DNA of 64,000 nt, from the NCBI RefSeq assembly GCF_900112645.1, contig NZ_FOMO01000006.1, positions 186,001 to 250,000 on the forward strand. The letters run 5' to 3'. The position numbers and the translations under genes were made by a program. Under the pieces are notes generated by a model. That model worked only from the letters and a program-made list of their open reading frames with translations. It did not search any database and had not been told where the DNA came from. Shown here piece by piece: positions 26,042 through 34,209 of the stretch. Within the stretch, counting starts at the first letter, position 1. Each line of letters opens with the position of its first letter. The stretch comes from Phytopseudomonas straminea. Its GTDB lineage: Bacteria; Pseudomonadota; Gammaproteobacteria; Pseudomonadales; Pseudomonadaceae.

Positions 26042-26614
26042 GTGGAGTCGTTGAAACAGAAGATATGCAGTGAAGGTACCGTCCTCTCCGAGCAGGTGCT
26101 CAAGGTCGATGCCTTTCTCAACCACCAGATCGATCCCAAGCTGATGCAAGAGATCGGCCACGAGTTCGCCGAGCGCTTCAAGGGTCAGGGCATCACCAAG
26201 ATCGTCACCATCGAAGCCTCGGGCATTGCACCGGCCGTGATGGCCGGCCTGGAACTGGGCGTGCCGGTGATCTTCGCCCGCAAGTACCAGTCGCTGACGC
26301 TGAAGGACAACCTGTATATTTCCAAGGTGTTCTCCTTCACCAAGCAGACCGAGAGCACCCTGGCGATTTCCTCCAAGCACCTGAACGCCAATGATCACGT
26401 GCTGCTGGTCGACGACTTCCTGGCCAACGGCCACGCCGCCAAGGCGCTGATCGACCTGGTCGGCCAGGCCGGCGCCAGCATCGCCGGTATCGGCGTGGTG
26501 ATCGAGAAGTCCTTCCAGAGCGGTCGCAGCACCCTGGACGCCCAGGGTTACCGGATCGAATCCCTGGCGCGCATCAAGTCTCTGGAAGGCGGCAAGGTCA
26601 CCTTTCTCGAGTAG
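26042..26614 (+). CDS. xpt: Xanthine phosphoribosyltransferase
   Basis: A 190-residue purine salvage enzyme that joins xanthine and PRPP to give XMP. The PRPP-binding motif is VLLVDDFLANGHAA (about 121-134), and MESLKQKICSEGTVLSEQVL is the typical N-terminus of the Bacillus-type Xpt. The start is a GTG at 26042; AGAGG lies upstream. No purine riboswitch is visible in the 117 bp before it. The last 17 bases overlap the end of the convergent CoA-hydrolase gene. Confidence 0.95.
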   Translation: MESLKQKICSEGTVLSEQVLKVDAFLNHQIDPKLMQEIGHEFAERFKGQGITKIVTIEASGIAPAVMAGLELGVPVIFARKYQSLTLKDNLYISKVFSFTKQTESTLAISSKHLNANDHVLLVDDFLANGHAAKALIDLVGQAGASIAGIGVVIEKSFQSGRSTLDAQGYRIESLARIKSLEGGKVTFLE

Positions 26615-28730
26615 CCTGTAGTCCGGCCAGCACCAGACGCTGGTACAGCTCCTCGCGCAAACCCTCGGGCCGCTCCAGGCCCATGCGCTGCAGGGCTTCT
26701 GGAAACGCCTCGGCAGGCGGCGCATCGAACGCCGCCTTGCCCAGCTCCAGCACTTCGCTCAGGCGAAACTTCCCTTTAAGCCAGGTCAGCGCCCGCAACA
26801 GCGCTTGCTCCTCATCGCTGAAATCGCTGCCTAACGGGTACTCGGCGAACACCGGCCGGTGGCCTGCGGCGATCCGTTCGAGGCGCTCGGGCGTGTTGTC
26901 GGCGTAGCGCGCGTCTAGGCGAAAATTCTTCGGCAGCTTACCGGCCTCGATGGCCTGCTCCATCAGCTCACCCTGAAAGCGTGAATCACTCACCGCCAAC
27001 AGCGCCTCGATCACCTGGGAGTCGGTCTTGCCGCGCAGGTCGGCGATGCCGTACTCGGTGATCACCACGTCACGCAGGTGGCGTGGAATGGTCACGTGGC
27101 CGTACTCCCAGACGATGTTGGAGCGGACCTCGCCGGCCGACTCGCGCCAGCTGCGCAGCAGCAGAATCGAGCGAGCGCCCGGCAACGCGTGGCCCTGGGC
27201 AACGAAGTTGTACTGCCCGCCCACGCCGCTGAGCACCCTGCCATCCTCGAGCTGATCGGCTACCGCCGCGCCGAGCAGGGTGACGGTGAAGGCACTGTTG
27301 ATGAAGCGGGCATCCACGCGATGCAGGCGCTTGAGCTCTTCCTGCCCGTACAGCTCGTTGATGAAGCCGATACCGGTCATGCCGAAACGGCTGCGCTGCT
27401 CCGTCGTCATGGCATTGAGGCGCTGGTAGAAGGATTGCGGCCCGAGAAAGAAGCCGCCGTGCACCACCACGCCGTGCGCGGCGGGCGTCAGGTAATCACG
27501 CAGTGCCGCCTGGCTGAGGGGATCGGCCAGGTCAGTCGAGCATTGCTGATCGGTGGGCAGCAGCAGGTTCTCGCCCTGCATCTTCAGGTTGGCATCCAGC
27601 AGGCCGCCCTCCTGCATCCAGGCCAGCGCAGCGTCGTCCAGGCGCGTGGGCAGGCCGGCATCGAGCATCGCCTGAATACTGCGCGGCTGGCCATTGGCAT
27701 CCAGCGCGCCAGCACTGGCCAGGCGCTGCACACGTACGTCCGGGTAGACGACACGGCGAATCACCCCGGCTTCGGCCAGGTCCAGCAGGCCGTTGACGAA
27801 CATTTCGCTGCAGCCGTACAGCCCGGTTTGAAACGGCTCGAGATCGCCCAGTTTGCTACTTAGCGGATGCACCTGATCGCCCTGCAGCTCATCGAGCGCC
27901 GCGCGGTACGCCGGGTTATCGGCATGACGCTGCAGCAACGCGGCGCAGACCGCATCGCCCATAGCGCCGATACCGATCTGCAGGCTGCCGCCGTCGCGCA
28001 CCAGGGTGCTGGCGTACAAGCCGATGCAGTGATCCTGCACCGTGACCGGCATGTTCGGCGTGGAAAACAGCGTGCTGGCTTCGCTCTCCTGCAGCTGAAT
28101 GTCGAAGACCTCACGGGATAGCTCGGCATCGCCCGCCATGTACGGCAACTGCTCGTGAACCTGGGCCACGCAGAGGATGGTTTCGCCGCGGGCGCGCCGC
28201 TCCTGCAGCATCGGCAGCAGGTCGAGGGTGATGTCAGGGTTGCAGCTGAGGCTGTAATGCTGGGGGCGCGCGGCGTCGACTGCGACCAGCTGGGCCACCA
28301 CGTTAACGCCCTTGGCGTTCAGGTCACGGGCGGCGTGGCTGTAGTTGCTGCTGGTGTAGTCCTGCTGGGTCGGTGCGCTGTCGAGCAGGGTGCCGGGCTG
28401 CAGGAAGAACTGCTCGATACGCACGTTGGGCGGCAGCCTGTCGGCCTGCAGGTCGGCGAGAAAATCCAGCTCCAGGTAATCGCCGTAGACCCGCTCGACG
28501 AAGGGGTCGAGAAAGCGCTGCTGCAGTTCCTGGTCAGCCCGCGGGCGGCCGAGGCACAGCGCCGTGTAGATGGTCAGCTCCCGTTCGGGCATCTCGCGCA
28601 GCCGCGCATACAGCGCGTTGACCCAGCGGTTGGGCTTGCCCAGGCCGAGGGGCAGACCGAGATGAATCGGCCCGTCGATGGTGCTCAGCACATGGTCGAC
28701 AGCTTGCTCGAGGGTACGGGATTGGGGCAT
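26598..28730 (-). CDS. Acetyl-CoA hydrolase/transferase family protein, long form
   Basis: A 710-residue protein. The C-terminal half carries the family signature GVGGQYNFVAQGHALPGARS and ITEYGIADLRGKTD, the CoA-transferase fold used by acetyl-CoA hydrolases and succinyl-CoA:acetate CoA-transferases. It is over 200 residues longer than the usual ~500-residue enzymes, the extra length lying mainly in the N-terminal half and an internal insertion. The ATG at 28730 has GGAGA eight bases upstream. It overlaps xpt tail to tail by 17 bp. The acyl substrate cannot be deduced. Confidence 0.85.
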   Translation of the reverse strand: MPQSRTLEQAVDHVLSTIDGPIHLGLPLGLGKPNRWVNALYARLREMPERELTIYTALCLGRPRADQELQQRFLDPFVERVYGDYLELDFLADLQADRLPPNVRIEQFFLQPGTLLDSAPTQQDYTSSNYSHAARDLNAKGVNVVAQLVAVDAARPQHYSLSCNPDITLDLLPMLQERRARGETILCVAQVHEQLPYMAGDAELSREVFDIQLQESEASTLFSTPNMPVTVQDHCIGLYASTLVRDGGSLQIGIGAMGDAVCAALLQRHADNPAYRAALDELQGDQVHPLSSKLGDLEPFQTGLYGCSEMFVNGLLDLAEAGVIRRVVYPDVRVQRLASAGALDANGQPRSIQAMLDAGLPTRLDDAALAWMQEGGLLDANLKMQGENLLLPTDQQCSTDLADPLSQAALRDYLTPAAHGVVVHGGFFLGPQSFYQRLNAMTTEQRSRFGMTGIGFINELYGQEELKRLHRVDARFINSAFTVTLLGAAVADQLEDGRVLSGVGGQYNFVAQGHALPGARSILLLRSWRESAGEVRSNIVWEYGHVTIPRHLRDVVITEYGIADLRGKTDSQVIEALLAVSDSRFQGELMEQAIEAGKLPKNFRLDARYADNTPERLERIAAGHRPVFAEYPLGSDFSDEEQALLRALTWLKGKFRLSEVLELGKAAFDAPPAEAFPEALQRMGLERPEGLREELYQRLVLAGLQATRER

Positions 28731-28817
28731 GCGGTTCTCCAGGCCAACGGTCGGGATCGTCGTCTTTGGACTCCCCCGTTGCGCCTTTTGCTGCATGTCG
28801 TCATCAGTCTGAAACAA

Positions 28818-28841
28818 CAAAGCCGCCTGGCGGCGGCTTTG
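28818..28841 (-). terminator. Intrinsic terminator of cycB
   Basis: CAAAGCCGCC and GGCGGCTTTG form a perfect ten-base stem with a four-base loop; on the minus strand TTGTTT follows. It lies 18 bases after the cycB stop. Confidence 0.88.
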
Positions 28842-28859
28842 TGGGGGATGATGCAGAGC

Positions 28860-29282
28860 TTAGAGGCCGGACATCTTCTGGATGGCCGCACGCAATTCGT
28901 CATCCGAGCAGTCGCCACAGGTGCCCTTCGGCGGCATGGCGTTGATGCCGTTGATGGCCGCGGCAAGAATGCCGTCCAGCCCGCCCTGGTGGTCGGCACG
29001 GTCTTTCCAGGCTGCCGTGTCGCCGATCTTCGGTGCGCCGAGCAGGCCGCTGGTGTGGCAGGCCGTGCAGTGTTTGGCAATGATGTCATCGGCGCTGCGC
29101 GTGGCACCGGCGGCGGCAGTCGCCACGATTTCAACGCCTTTGCATTCCTGACCGGCGATGCACACTTGCCCGACTGGTTTGATCCGCTCGGCGATCGCCT
29201 CGTCGGTGTTCGCCTGAGCCGTCACGGCCCACAGCGCCAGGGCAATGGCCGGCGCTACCAGCATGCTGCTAATTGGGTTCAC
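28860..29282 (-). CDS. cycB: Cytochrome c5
   Basis: A 140-residue secreted monoheme cytochrome. A signal peptide (to about residue 24) is followed by the heme motif CTACH at 72-76 and the axial ligand Met116 in NAMPPKGTCGDC. The CGDC pair (122-125) is the disulfide typical of cytochrome c5. Two more cysteines, C41 and C47, sit before the heme domain and may form another disulfide. It carries electrons in the periplasm. The start appears to be GTG at 29282; ATG at 29264 is an alternative. It corresponds to PA5300. Confidence 0.9.
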   Translation of the reverse strand: MNPISSMLVAPAIALALWAVTAQANTDEAIAERIKPVGQVCIAGQECKGVEIVATAAAGATRSADDIIAKHCTACHTSGLLGAPKIGDTAAWKDRADHQGGLDGILAAAINGINAMPPKGTCGDCSDDELRAAIQKMSGL

Positions 29283-29423
29283 TCAGATGCCCTCATGGAT
29301 GACTAATCACGCTCGCGGCCAGGGTTTGGCAAGCCGGCAAAGTATACCGACTGGCCCGAGTGGCAGGATGCGTGACCCCATGACGCAGATCAACGACGGC
29401 GCAGATTGCTGCGCACGTGCATT

Positions 29424-29580
29424 GGATCCATACGAAAAGTCTCCGAGCGAAGGTCAGGCGAGGCAAAAATCGGTGAGGCCGCGGAGTTTACGAGCTGTAA
29501 ATGAGCAGGCCGACTGCGCTGGCACTCCAGCCGATTTTTAACGAAGCATCACCGAGCGCAGGTACTTTTCGTGCGGATCC
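29424..29580. repeat. Structured repeat, family 1, copy C
   Basis: A 157-bp element with outer arms beginning GGATCC and including ACGAAAAGT, matched by ACTTTTCGT and GGATCC at the other end. The inner arms are AAAAATCGG (29465-29473) and CCGATTTTT (29531-29539). The apical hairpin TTTAC/GTAAA (29487-29501) and the following TGAGCAG are as in copies B and D, but the arm sequences are quite different. Its right end overlaps the first base of the pauR stop codon. Confidence 0.85.
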
Positions 29581-30128
29581 TAGAAGTTGGCGGGCGTGGT
29601 GGCGCTGATCAGGCGCGCCGGCTGATCGAAGGGATTGCGGAAGCGGTGCGGCCGGCTGCTCTCGAAGTAGTAGCTGTCGCCGCTCTCGAGGATGAACACC
29701 TCGTCACCGACGGTCAGCTCCAGGCGCCCTTCCACCAGCATGCCGGTCTCCTCGCCCTCGTGGGCGTACATCTCCAGGCCGGTGTCGCTGTGTGGCGGGT
29801 AGGTTTCATCAAGAAAGGAAATGGCGCGGCTGGGGTGGGCTTTGCCGATCAACTTCATGGTGATCGCGCCGCTGTGGATATCGGTCAGCTCACTGGCCCG
29901 GTAGACCACCTGCACCTGGCTGTCCTGTTCCGCTTCCAGGGAGAAGAACTCCACCAGCGACATCGGGATGCCGGCTAGAACCTTCTTGAGCGAGCTGATC
30001 GAGGGGCTCACGCTGTTCTTCTCGATCATCGAAATGGTGCTGTTGGTAACCCCCGCCCGCTTGGCGAGTTCGCGCTGGGAAAGCCCCTTTTGCTTGCGGA
30101 TAGATTGCAGGCGAAGACCGACGTCCAA
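29580..30128 (-). CDS. pauR: XRE-cupin repressor of polyamine catabolism (PauR)
   Basis: A 182-residue regulator with an N-terminal XRE helix-turn-helix (about 4-60; GLSQRELAKRAGVTNSTISM) and a C-terminal cupin (about 105-178; EMYAHEGEETGML, GDSYYFESSRPHRF). It closely resembles PA5301, PauR, the repressor of gamma-glutamylpolyamine catabolism in P. aeruginosa, and keeps that place beside dadX and cycB. Putrescine or cadaverine act as inducers in PAO1. The start is a TTG at 30128 with GGGGG nine bases upstream. Likely targets in this window are pauB and kauB, by inference. Confidence 0.92.
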   Translation of the reverse strand: MDVGLRLQSIRKQKGLSQRELAKRAGVTNSTISMIEKNSVSPSISSLKKVLAGIPMSLVEFFSLEAEQDSQVQVVYRASELTDIHSGAITMKLIGKAHPSRAISFLDETYPPHSDTGLEMYAHEGEETGMLVEGRLELTVGDEVFILESGDSYYFESSRPHRFRNPFDQPARLISATTPANF

Positions 30129-30225
30129 TGTTGGATACCCCCAGGTGAAGCCATGAAAAGTGGTCTTATCATGGCGACAGTGTTCAGTATTTACAACAGC
30201 CCGAACACCCGGGGCTCCATCGCGC

Positions 30226-31299
30226 CTAGGCTTCGCTGTAGATCAGCGGCACCCGCCGCACATTGCAGAACAGCTGATAGGGAATGGTGCCGGCGGCCAG
30301 GGCGACGTCGCTGGCCAGCACGCCGCGCCCCCAGAACTCGACGCGGCTGCCCAGGCCAGCGCCCGGCAGGTCACTGAGGTCGACGGTGAGCATGTCCATG
30401 GAAACACGACCGATGATCCGCGAGGGCTGGCCGTCGATCAGCACCGGGGTGCCGGTCGGCGCGTGACGCGGATAACCGTCGGCGTAACCCATGGCGACCA
30501 CACCGACACGGGTGGCACGCTCGCTGACGAAACGCGCGCCGTAGCCGACCGGCTCGCCGGCCGGCAGGTCACGCACGCTGATGACGCGCGACTCCAGGGT
30601 CATCACCGGCTGCAGCCGGGCGGCGACGTCCTGGGTCCGCTCGAACGGCGTGGCGCCGTAGAGCATGATGCCGGGCCGCGACCAGTCACTGGGGATACTC
30701 GGCCAGCCCAGCAGGGCCGGCGAATTGCGCAGGCTGACCTCGGCGGCAAGGCCTTCGCGGGCCTGCTGAAACACCGCCAGTTGTTCATTACTGCGCGGGC
30801 AGTCGAGCTCGTCGGCGCGGGAGAAGTGGCTCATCAGCACGATCTTCACCACCTTGCCGCTGGCCAGCAGGCGCCGGTAGGCGGCCTGATAGTCGGCCGG
30901 GTGGAAACCGACGCGATGCATGCCGCTGTCCAGCTTGAGCCAGACGTTCAGCGGGCGCTTCAGGTCCGCCTGCTCGATGGCTTCCAACTGCCACCCGGCG
31001 TGCACCACGCACCACAGGTCATGCTCGTCGATCAGCGCCAGCTCGCTGGCCTCGAAGAAGCCTTCAAGCAACAGGATCGGCGCGCTGATGCCCTCGGCGC
31101 GCAGCTGCAGCGCTTCTTCGATACAGGCCACGGCGAAGCCGTCGGCATCCGCCTGCAGCGCCTGGGCGCAACGTACCGCGCCATGCCCATAGGCATCGGC
31201 CTTGACCACTGCCAGCGAGCGGGCGCCAGCCAGTTCACGGGCCAGTTGGTAATTGTGACGCAGGGCTTGCAGGTCGATCAGGGCACGGGCGGGACGCAT
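30226..31299 (-). CDS. dadX: Catabolic alanine racemase
   Basis: A 357-residue PLP enzyme interconverting L- and D-alanine. The catalytic pair is K33 (VVKADAYGHG) and Y253 (VGYGARF), the same positions as in P. aeruginosa DadX. Its place downstream of dadA and the RidA gene identifies it as the catabolic rather than the biosynthetic racemase. Together DadX and DadA turn L-alanine into pyruvate. The ATG at 31299 gives the family start MRPARALIDL. It is probably cotranscribed with dadA, although 134 bp containing a REP pair precede it. Confidence 0.96.
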   Translation of the reverse strand: MRPARALIDLQALRHNYQLARELAGARSLAVVKADAYGHGAVRCAQALQADADGFAVACIEEALQLRAEGISAPILLLEGFFEASELALIDEHDLWCVVHAGWQLEAIEQADLKRPLNVWLKLDSGMHRVGFHPADYQAAYRRLLASGKVVKIVLMSHFSRADELDCPRSNEQLAVFQQAREGLAAEVSLRNSPALLGWPSIPSDWSRPGIMLYGATPFERTQDVAARLQPVMTLESRVISVRDLPAGEPVGYGARFVSERATRVGVVAMGYADGYPRHAPTGTPVLIDGQPSRIIGRVSMDMLTVDLSDLPGAGLGSRVEFWGRGVLASDVALAAGTIPYQLFCNVRRVPLIYSEA

Positions 31300-31357
31300 G
31301 GTTATCTCGAAGGGCGGAAAATCACGGAGCAAGGTGAACGGTCAGTGGAGTGCTTTC

Positions 31358-31397
31358 GTGGGAGCGGGTAAGGACGAAGCGCCCTCCGGCTCCCACA
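31358..31397. repeat. REP-like inverted pair, GTGGGAGC type
   Basis: GTGGGAGCGGG and its partner CCGGCTCCCAC face each other across about 18 bases, between the RidA gene and dadX. This resembles the GTGGGAGC REPs common in Pseudomonas. Other pairs are at 54227-54280 and 62959-63021. Confidence 0.7.
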
Positions 31398-31433
31398 AGT
31401 CGGCCAGTTCTCAGGCCAGACGTGCTGCGAGCC

Positions 31434-31784
31434 TCAGGGCAGCGCAGCAATCACCGTCATTTCCACCAGCACATCGGGCGAATACAGCTTGGCCTCGACG
31501 CAGGCGCGGGCGGGCGAGTGGCCGGCCGGCACCCAGGCGTCCCAGACCTTGTTCATGCCGTCGCGGTCGTCGATGTCTTTGAGGAAGATGGTGATCGACA
31601 GGATGCGCGTCTTGTCGGTGCCCGCCTCGGCCAGGAAGGCATCGATGCTGTCCAGGGTCGCCTTGGTCTGCGCTTCGATGCCGTCGCTGTGGGTTTCATC
31701 CAACTGGCCAGCCAGGTAGACGGTACCGTTGTGAATGACGATTTCGCTCAGACGCGGCTCAGTTCGCAGGCGCTGTATGGACAT
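31434..31784 (-). CDS. RidA family imine/enamine deaminase
   Basis: A 116-residue protein of the YjgF/YER057c/UK114 superfamily. The C-terminal HSPARACVEAKLYSPDVLVE contains the conserved Arg that binds the substrate carboxylate. RidA proteins hydrolyse reactive 2-aminoacrylate and other imines. Its 26-bp overlap with dadA fits the task of clearing imines released by D-amino-acid oxidation. It corresponds to PA5303 and belongs to the dadA-ridA-dadX operon. Confidence 0.92.
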   Translation of the reverse strand: MSIQRLRTEPRLSEIVIHNGTVYLAGQLDETHSDGIEAQTKATLDSIDAFLAEAGTDKTRILSITIFLKDIDDRDGMNKVWDAWVPAGHSPARACVEAKLYSPDVLVEMTVIAALP

Positions 31785-33057
31785 GCTTGTTCAACTCCTT
31801 GGGGCTACCGTAACGGGAAATATCCAGGCCTTCGCTGCTGATCTGCGGGCGCTTCCTGGCGATCAGGTCGGCCAGCAGGCGACCGGAGCCGCAGGCCATG
31901 GTCCAGCCTAGGGTACCGTGTCCGGTGTTCAGAAACAGGTTTCGATAGGGGGTGGCGCCAACGATGGGCGTGCCATCAGGGGTCGCCGGGCGCAAACCGG
32001 TCCAGAAATCCGCCTGGCTCAGGTCACCGCCCTGGGGATACAGATCACCGACGATCATTTCCAAAGTTTCGCGACGACGTGGGTTGAGGCTCAGGTCGAA
32101 GCCGGCGATTTCGGCCATGCCGCCCACACGGATGCGCTGGTCGAAGCGGGTGATGGCGACCTTGTAGGTTTCGTCGAGGATGGTCGACGTCGGCGCCATG
32201 TCCGGGTTGGTGATCGGCACCGTCAGCGAGTACCCCTTGAGCGGATAGACCGGCGCGCGAATGCCCAGCGGCTTGAGCAGTTGCGGGCTGTAGCTGCCCA
32301 GGGCGAGTACGTAGCGGTCGGCGGTTTCCAGCTTGCCGTCAATCCACACGCCGTTGATACGGTCACCGGCGACATCCAGGCGCTGGATGTTCTTGCCGAA
32401 ACGGAACTGCACGCCCAGCGCGGTGGCCATCTCGGCCAGTTTGCGGGTGAACAGCTGGCAGTCACCGGTCTGGTCATTGGGCAGACGCAGGGCGCCAGCG
32501 AGTTTGTCGGTGACGCTGGCCAGGGCCGGTTCGACCTTGGCGATGCCGGCGCGATCGAGCAGCTCGTAGGGCACGCCGGATTGCTCGAGCACCGAGATAT
32601 CCTTGGCGGCGTTGTCCAGCTGCGCCTGGGTGCGGAACAGCTGGGTGGTACCAAGCTGGCGTGCTTCGTAGCCAATGCCGGTTTCCGCGCGCAGCTCGTC
32701 GAGGCAATCACGGCTGTACTCGGACAGGCGCACCATGCGTTCCTTGTTCACCGCGTAGCGGGCGGCGGTGCAGTTGCGCAGCATCTGCGCCATCCACAGG
32801 TACTGATCAACATCGCCAGTCAGCTTGATGGCCAGCGGCGCGTGCTTTAGCAGCAGCCACTTCATCGCCTTCAACGGGATACCCGGCGCCGCCCAGGGCG
32901 AGGCATAACCCGGCGATACCTGGCCGGCGTTGGCGAAGCTGGTTTCCATGGCCGGGCCGTCCTGGCGATCAACGACCACCACCTCGAAGCCCTGGCGGGC
33001 CAGGTAATACGCACTGGCCGTACCGATCACACCGCTACCAAGCACCAGAACCCGCAT
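31759..33057 (-). CDS. dadA: D-amino acid dehydrogenase small subunit
   Basis: A 432-residue FAD enzyme that oxidises D-alanine and other D-amino acids to oxo acids and feeds electrons to the respiratory chain at the inner membrane. The dinucleotide-binding motif GSGVIGTASAYYLA (7-20) and the C-terminal NTGHGTLGWTMACGSGRLLAD are characteristic. The ATG at 33057 follows GGAGAAC. It heads the dadA-ridA-dadX operon and is divergent from lrp. Alanine-responsive activation by Lrp is known for this operon in P. aeruginosa. Confidence 0.96.
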   Translation of the reverse strand: MRVLVLGSGVIGTASAYYLARQGFEVVVVDRQDGPAMETSFANAGQVSPGYASPWAAPGIPLKAMKWLLLKHAPLAIKLTGDVDQYLWMAQMLRNCTAARYAVNKERMVRLSEYSRDCLDELRAETGIGYEARQLGTTQLFRTQAQLDNAAKDISVLEQSGVPYELLDRAGIAKVEPALASVTDKLAGALRLPNDQTGDCQLFTRKLAEMATALGVQFRFGKNIQRLDVAGDRINGVWIDGKLETADRYVLALGSYSPQLLKPLGIRAPVYPLKGYSLTVPITNPDMAPTSTILDETYKVAITRFDQRIRVGGMAEIAGFDLSLNPRRRETLEMIVGDLYPQGGDLSQADFWTGLRPATPDGTPIVGATPYRNLFLNTGHGTLGWTMACGSGRLLADLIARKRPQISSEGLDISRYGSPKELNKHVHTAPAN

Positions 33058-33118
33058 GTTGTTCTCCTCGCCGCGACGATGCACTGGCGTATTACGATTT
33101 GAGAAGTCGATGCGTACA

Positions 33119-33155
33119 GTATAGAAAGTGAATGGCAGTGCTTTTCACTGTATAC
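33119..33155. promoter_or_regulatory. Inverted repeat in the dadA-lrp intergenic region, candidate Lrp operator
   Basis: An imperfect inverted repeat pairs GTATAGAAAGTGAA with TTCACTGTATAC across 11 bases, midway between divergent dadA and lrp. The AT-rich, dyad-symmetric form suits Lrp/AsnC proteins. The assignment to Lrp is inference from position. Confidence 0.5.
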
Positions 33156-33213
33156 AACCGTATATTCGAAGGGAATTCTGGCTTTATCAGCCTTTCACGG
33201 AGAGGTGCCGAGC

Positions 33214-33702
33214 ATGCGTACGCAACACCAGAGCCGCCGCGAGCTGGACAAGATCGACCGCAACATCCTGCGCATCCTCCAGGAGGACGGGCGCATCTCC
33301 TTCACCGAGCTGGGCGAACGGGTCGGCCTGTCGACCACACCCTGCACCGAGCGGGTCCGCCGCCTGGAGCGCGAAGGCATCATCATGGGCTACCACGCCC
33401 GCCTCAACCCGCAGAACCTCAAGGCCAGCCTGCTGGTGTTCGTGGAGATCAGCCTGGACTACAAGTCCGGCGATACCTTCGAGGATTTCCGCCGCGCCGT
33501 GCTCAAGCTGCCCCACGTGCTGGAATGCCACCTGGTGTCCGGCGACTTCGACTACCTGGTGAAGGCGCGCATCAACGAGATGGCCAGCTACCGTAAATTG
33601 CTCGGCGACATCCTGCTCAAGCTACCCCACGTACGCGAGTCGAAGAGCTACATCGTGATGGAAGAGGTCAAGGAGAGCCTGGCGCTGCCCGTGCCGGAGT
33701 GA
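33214..33702 (+). CDS. lrp: Leucine-responsive regulatory protein (Lrp/DadR)
   Basis: A 162-residue Lrp/AsnC regulator. The helix-turn-helix is at about 12-60 (ELDKIDRNILRILQEDGRIS, then GLSTTPCTERVRRLE) and the RAM effector domain follows (about 70-150). It corresponds to PA5308, which activates dadA in response to alanine in P. aeruginosa. The ATG at 33214 has GGAGAGG eight bases upstream; an in-frame GTG three codons earlier overlaps that site. The stop codon is one base from the end of the convergent YkgJ-type gene. Confidence 0.94.
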   Translation: MRTQHQSRRELDKIDRNILRILQEDGRISFTELGERVGLSTTPCTERVRRLEREGIIMGYHARLNPQNLKASLLVFVEISLDYKSGDTFEDFRRAVLKLPHVLECHLVSGDFDYLVKARINEMASYRKLLGDILLKLPHVRESKSYIVMEEVKESLALPVPE

Positions 33703-33703
33703 C

Positions 33704-34057
33704 CTAGACGAGCACCTGTCGCGTCGAGGCGATCAGCTGGTGCACCTGCTGTTCGACACGCGCTTCGATCGGCTGCTCGGGCCCGCGACCATGGGGGCAC
33801 GGCAGGTTCGGCGTGGTGCCGAACAGCCGGCAGATCAGCGGGCGCTGGTCGTACACCTGGCAGCCATTCGGCCCCAGGTGCACGCAGTTGTACTCGGCCA
33901 AGGCGGCGTCCTGCTCGGCGCGGGTCTTGCGCGGCAGGCGCGCCATTTCCTCGGAGGAAGCGGTGACCGGGCCGCAGCAATCGTGACAGCCAGGCACGCA
34001 ATCGAAGCGCGGAATCTGGCGGCGCAACAGGTCGATCTTGCGGCTGGTGCAACTCAT
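33704..34057 (-). CDS. YkgJ family cysteine-cluster protein
   Basis: A 117-residue cytoplasmic protein with the conserved cysteine cluster CVPGCHDCCGPV near the N-terminus, then NCVHLGPNGCQVYDQRPLIC. This is the CxxCxxCC zinc- or iron-chelating family (YkgJ). A metal site is likely; the function is unknown. The ATG at 34057 gives the short family start MSCTSRKIDLL, and 40 upstream codons in the same frame look non-coding. It is convergent with lrp. Confidence 0.88.
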   Translation of the reverse strand: MSCTSRKIDLLRRQIPRFDCVPGCHDCCGPVTASSEEMARLPRKTRAEQDAALAEYNCVHLGPNGCQVYDQRPLICRLFGTTPNLPCPHGRGPEQPIEARVEQQVHQLIASTRQVLV

Positions 34058-34209
34058 GGTCGGGGGCTCTGGAACGGCAGGCGGGCATGGTACAGCCGAG
34101 CCCAGGCCAGGCAAAGCTCGGCCTGCTCGGTAATCGGCGGTTGGCTCGCAGCGGATTGCGCGCTTATGCTTCGTCAATTTTTACCCACACCGAAATCAGG
34201 ATTTCGCAC

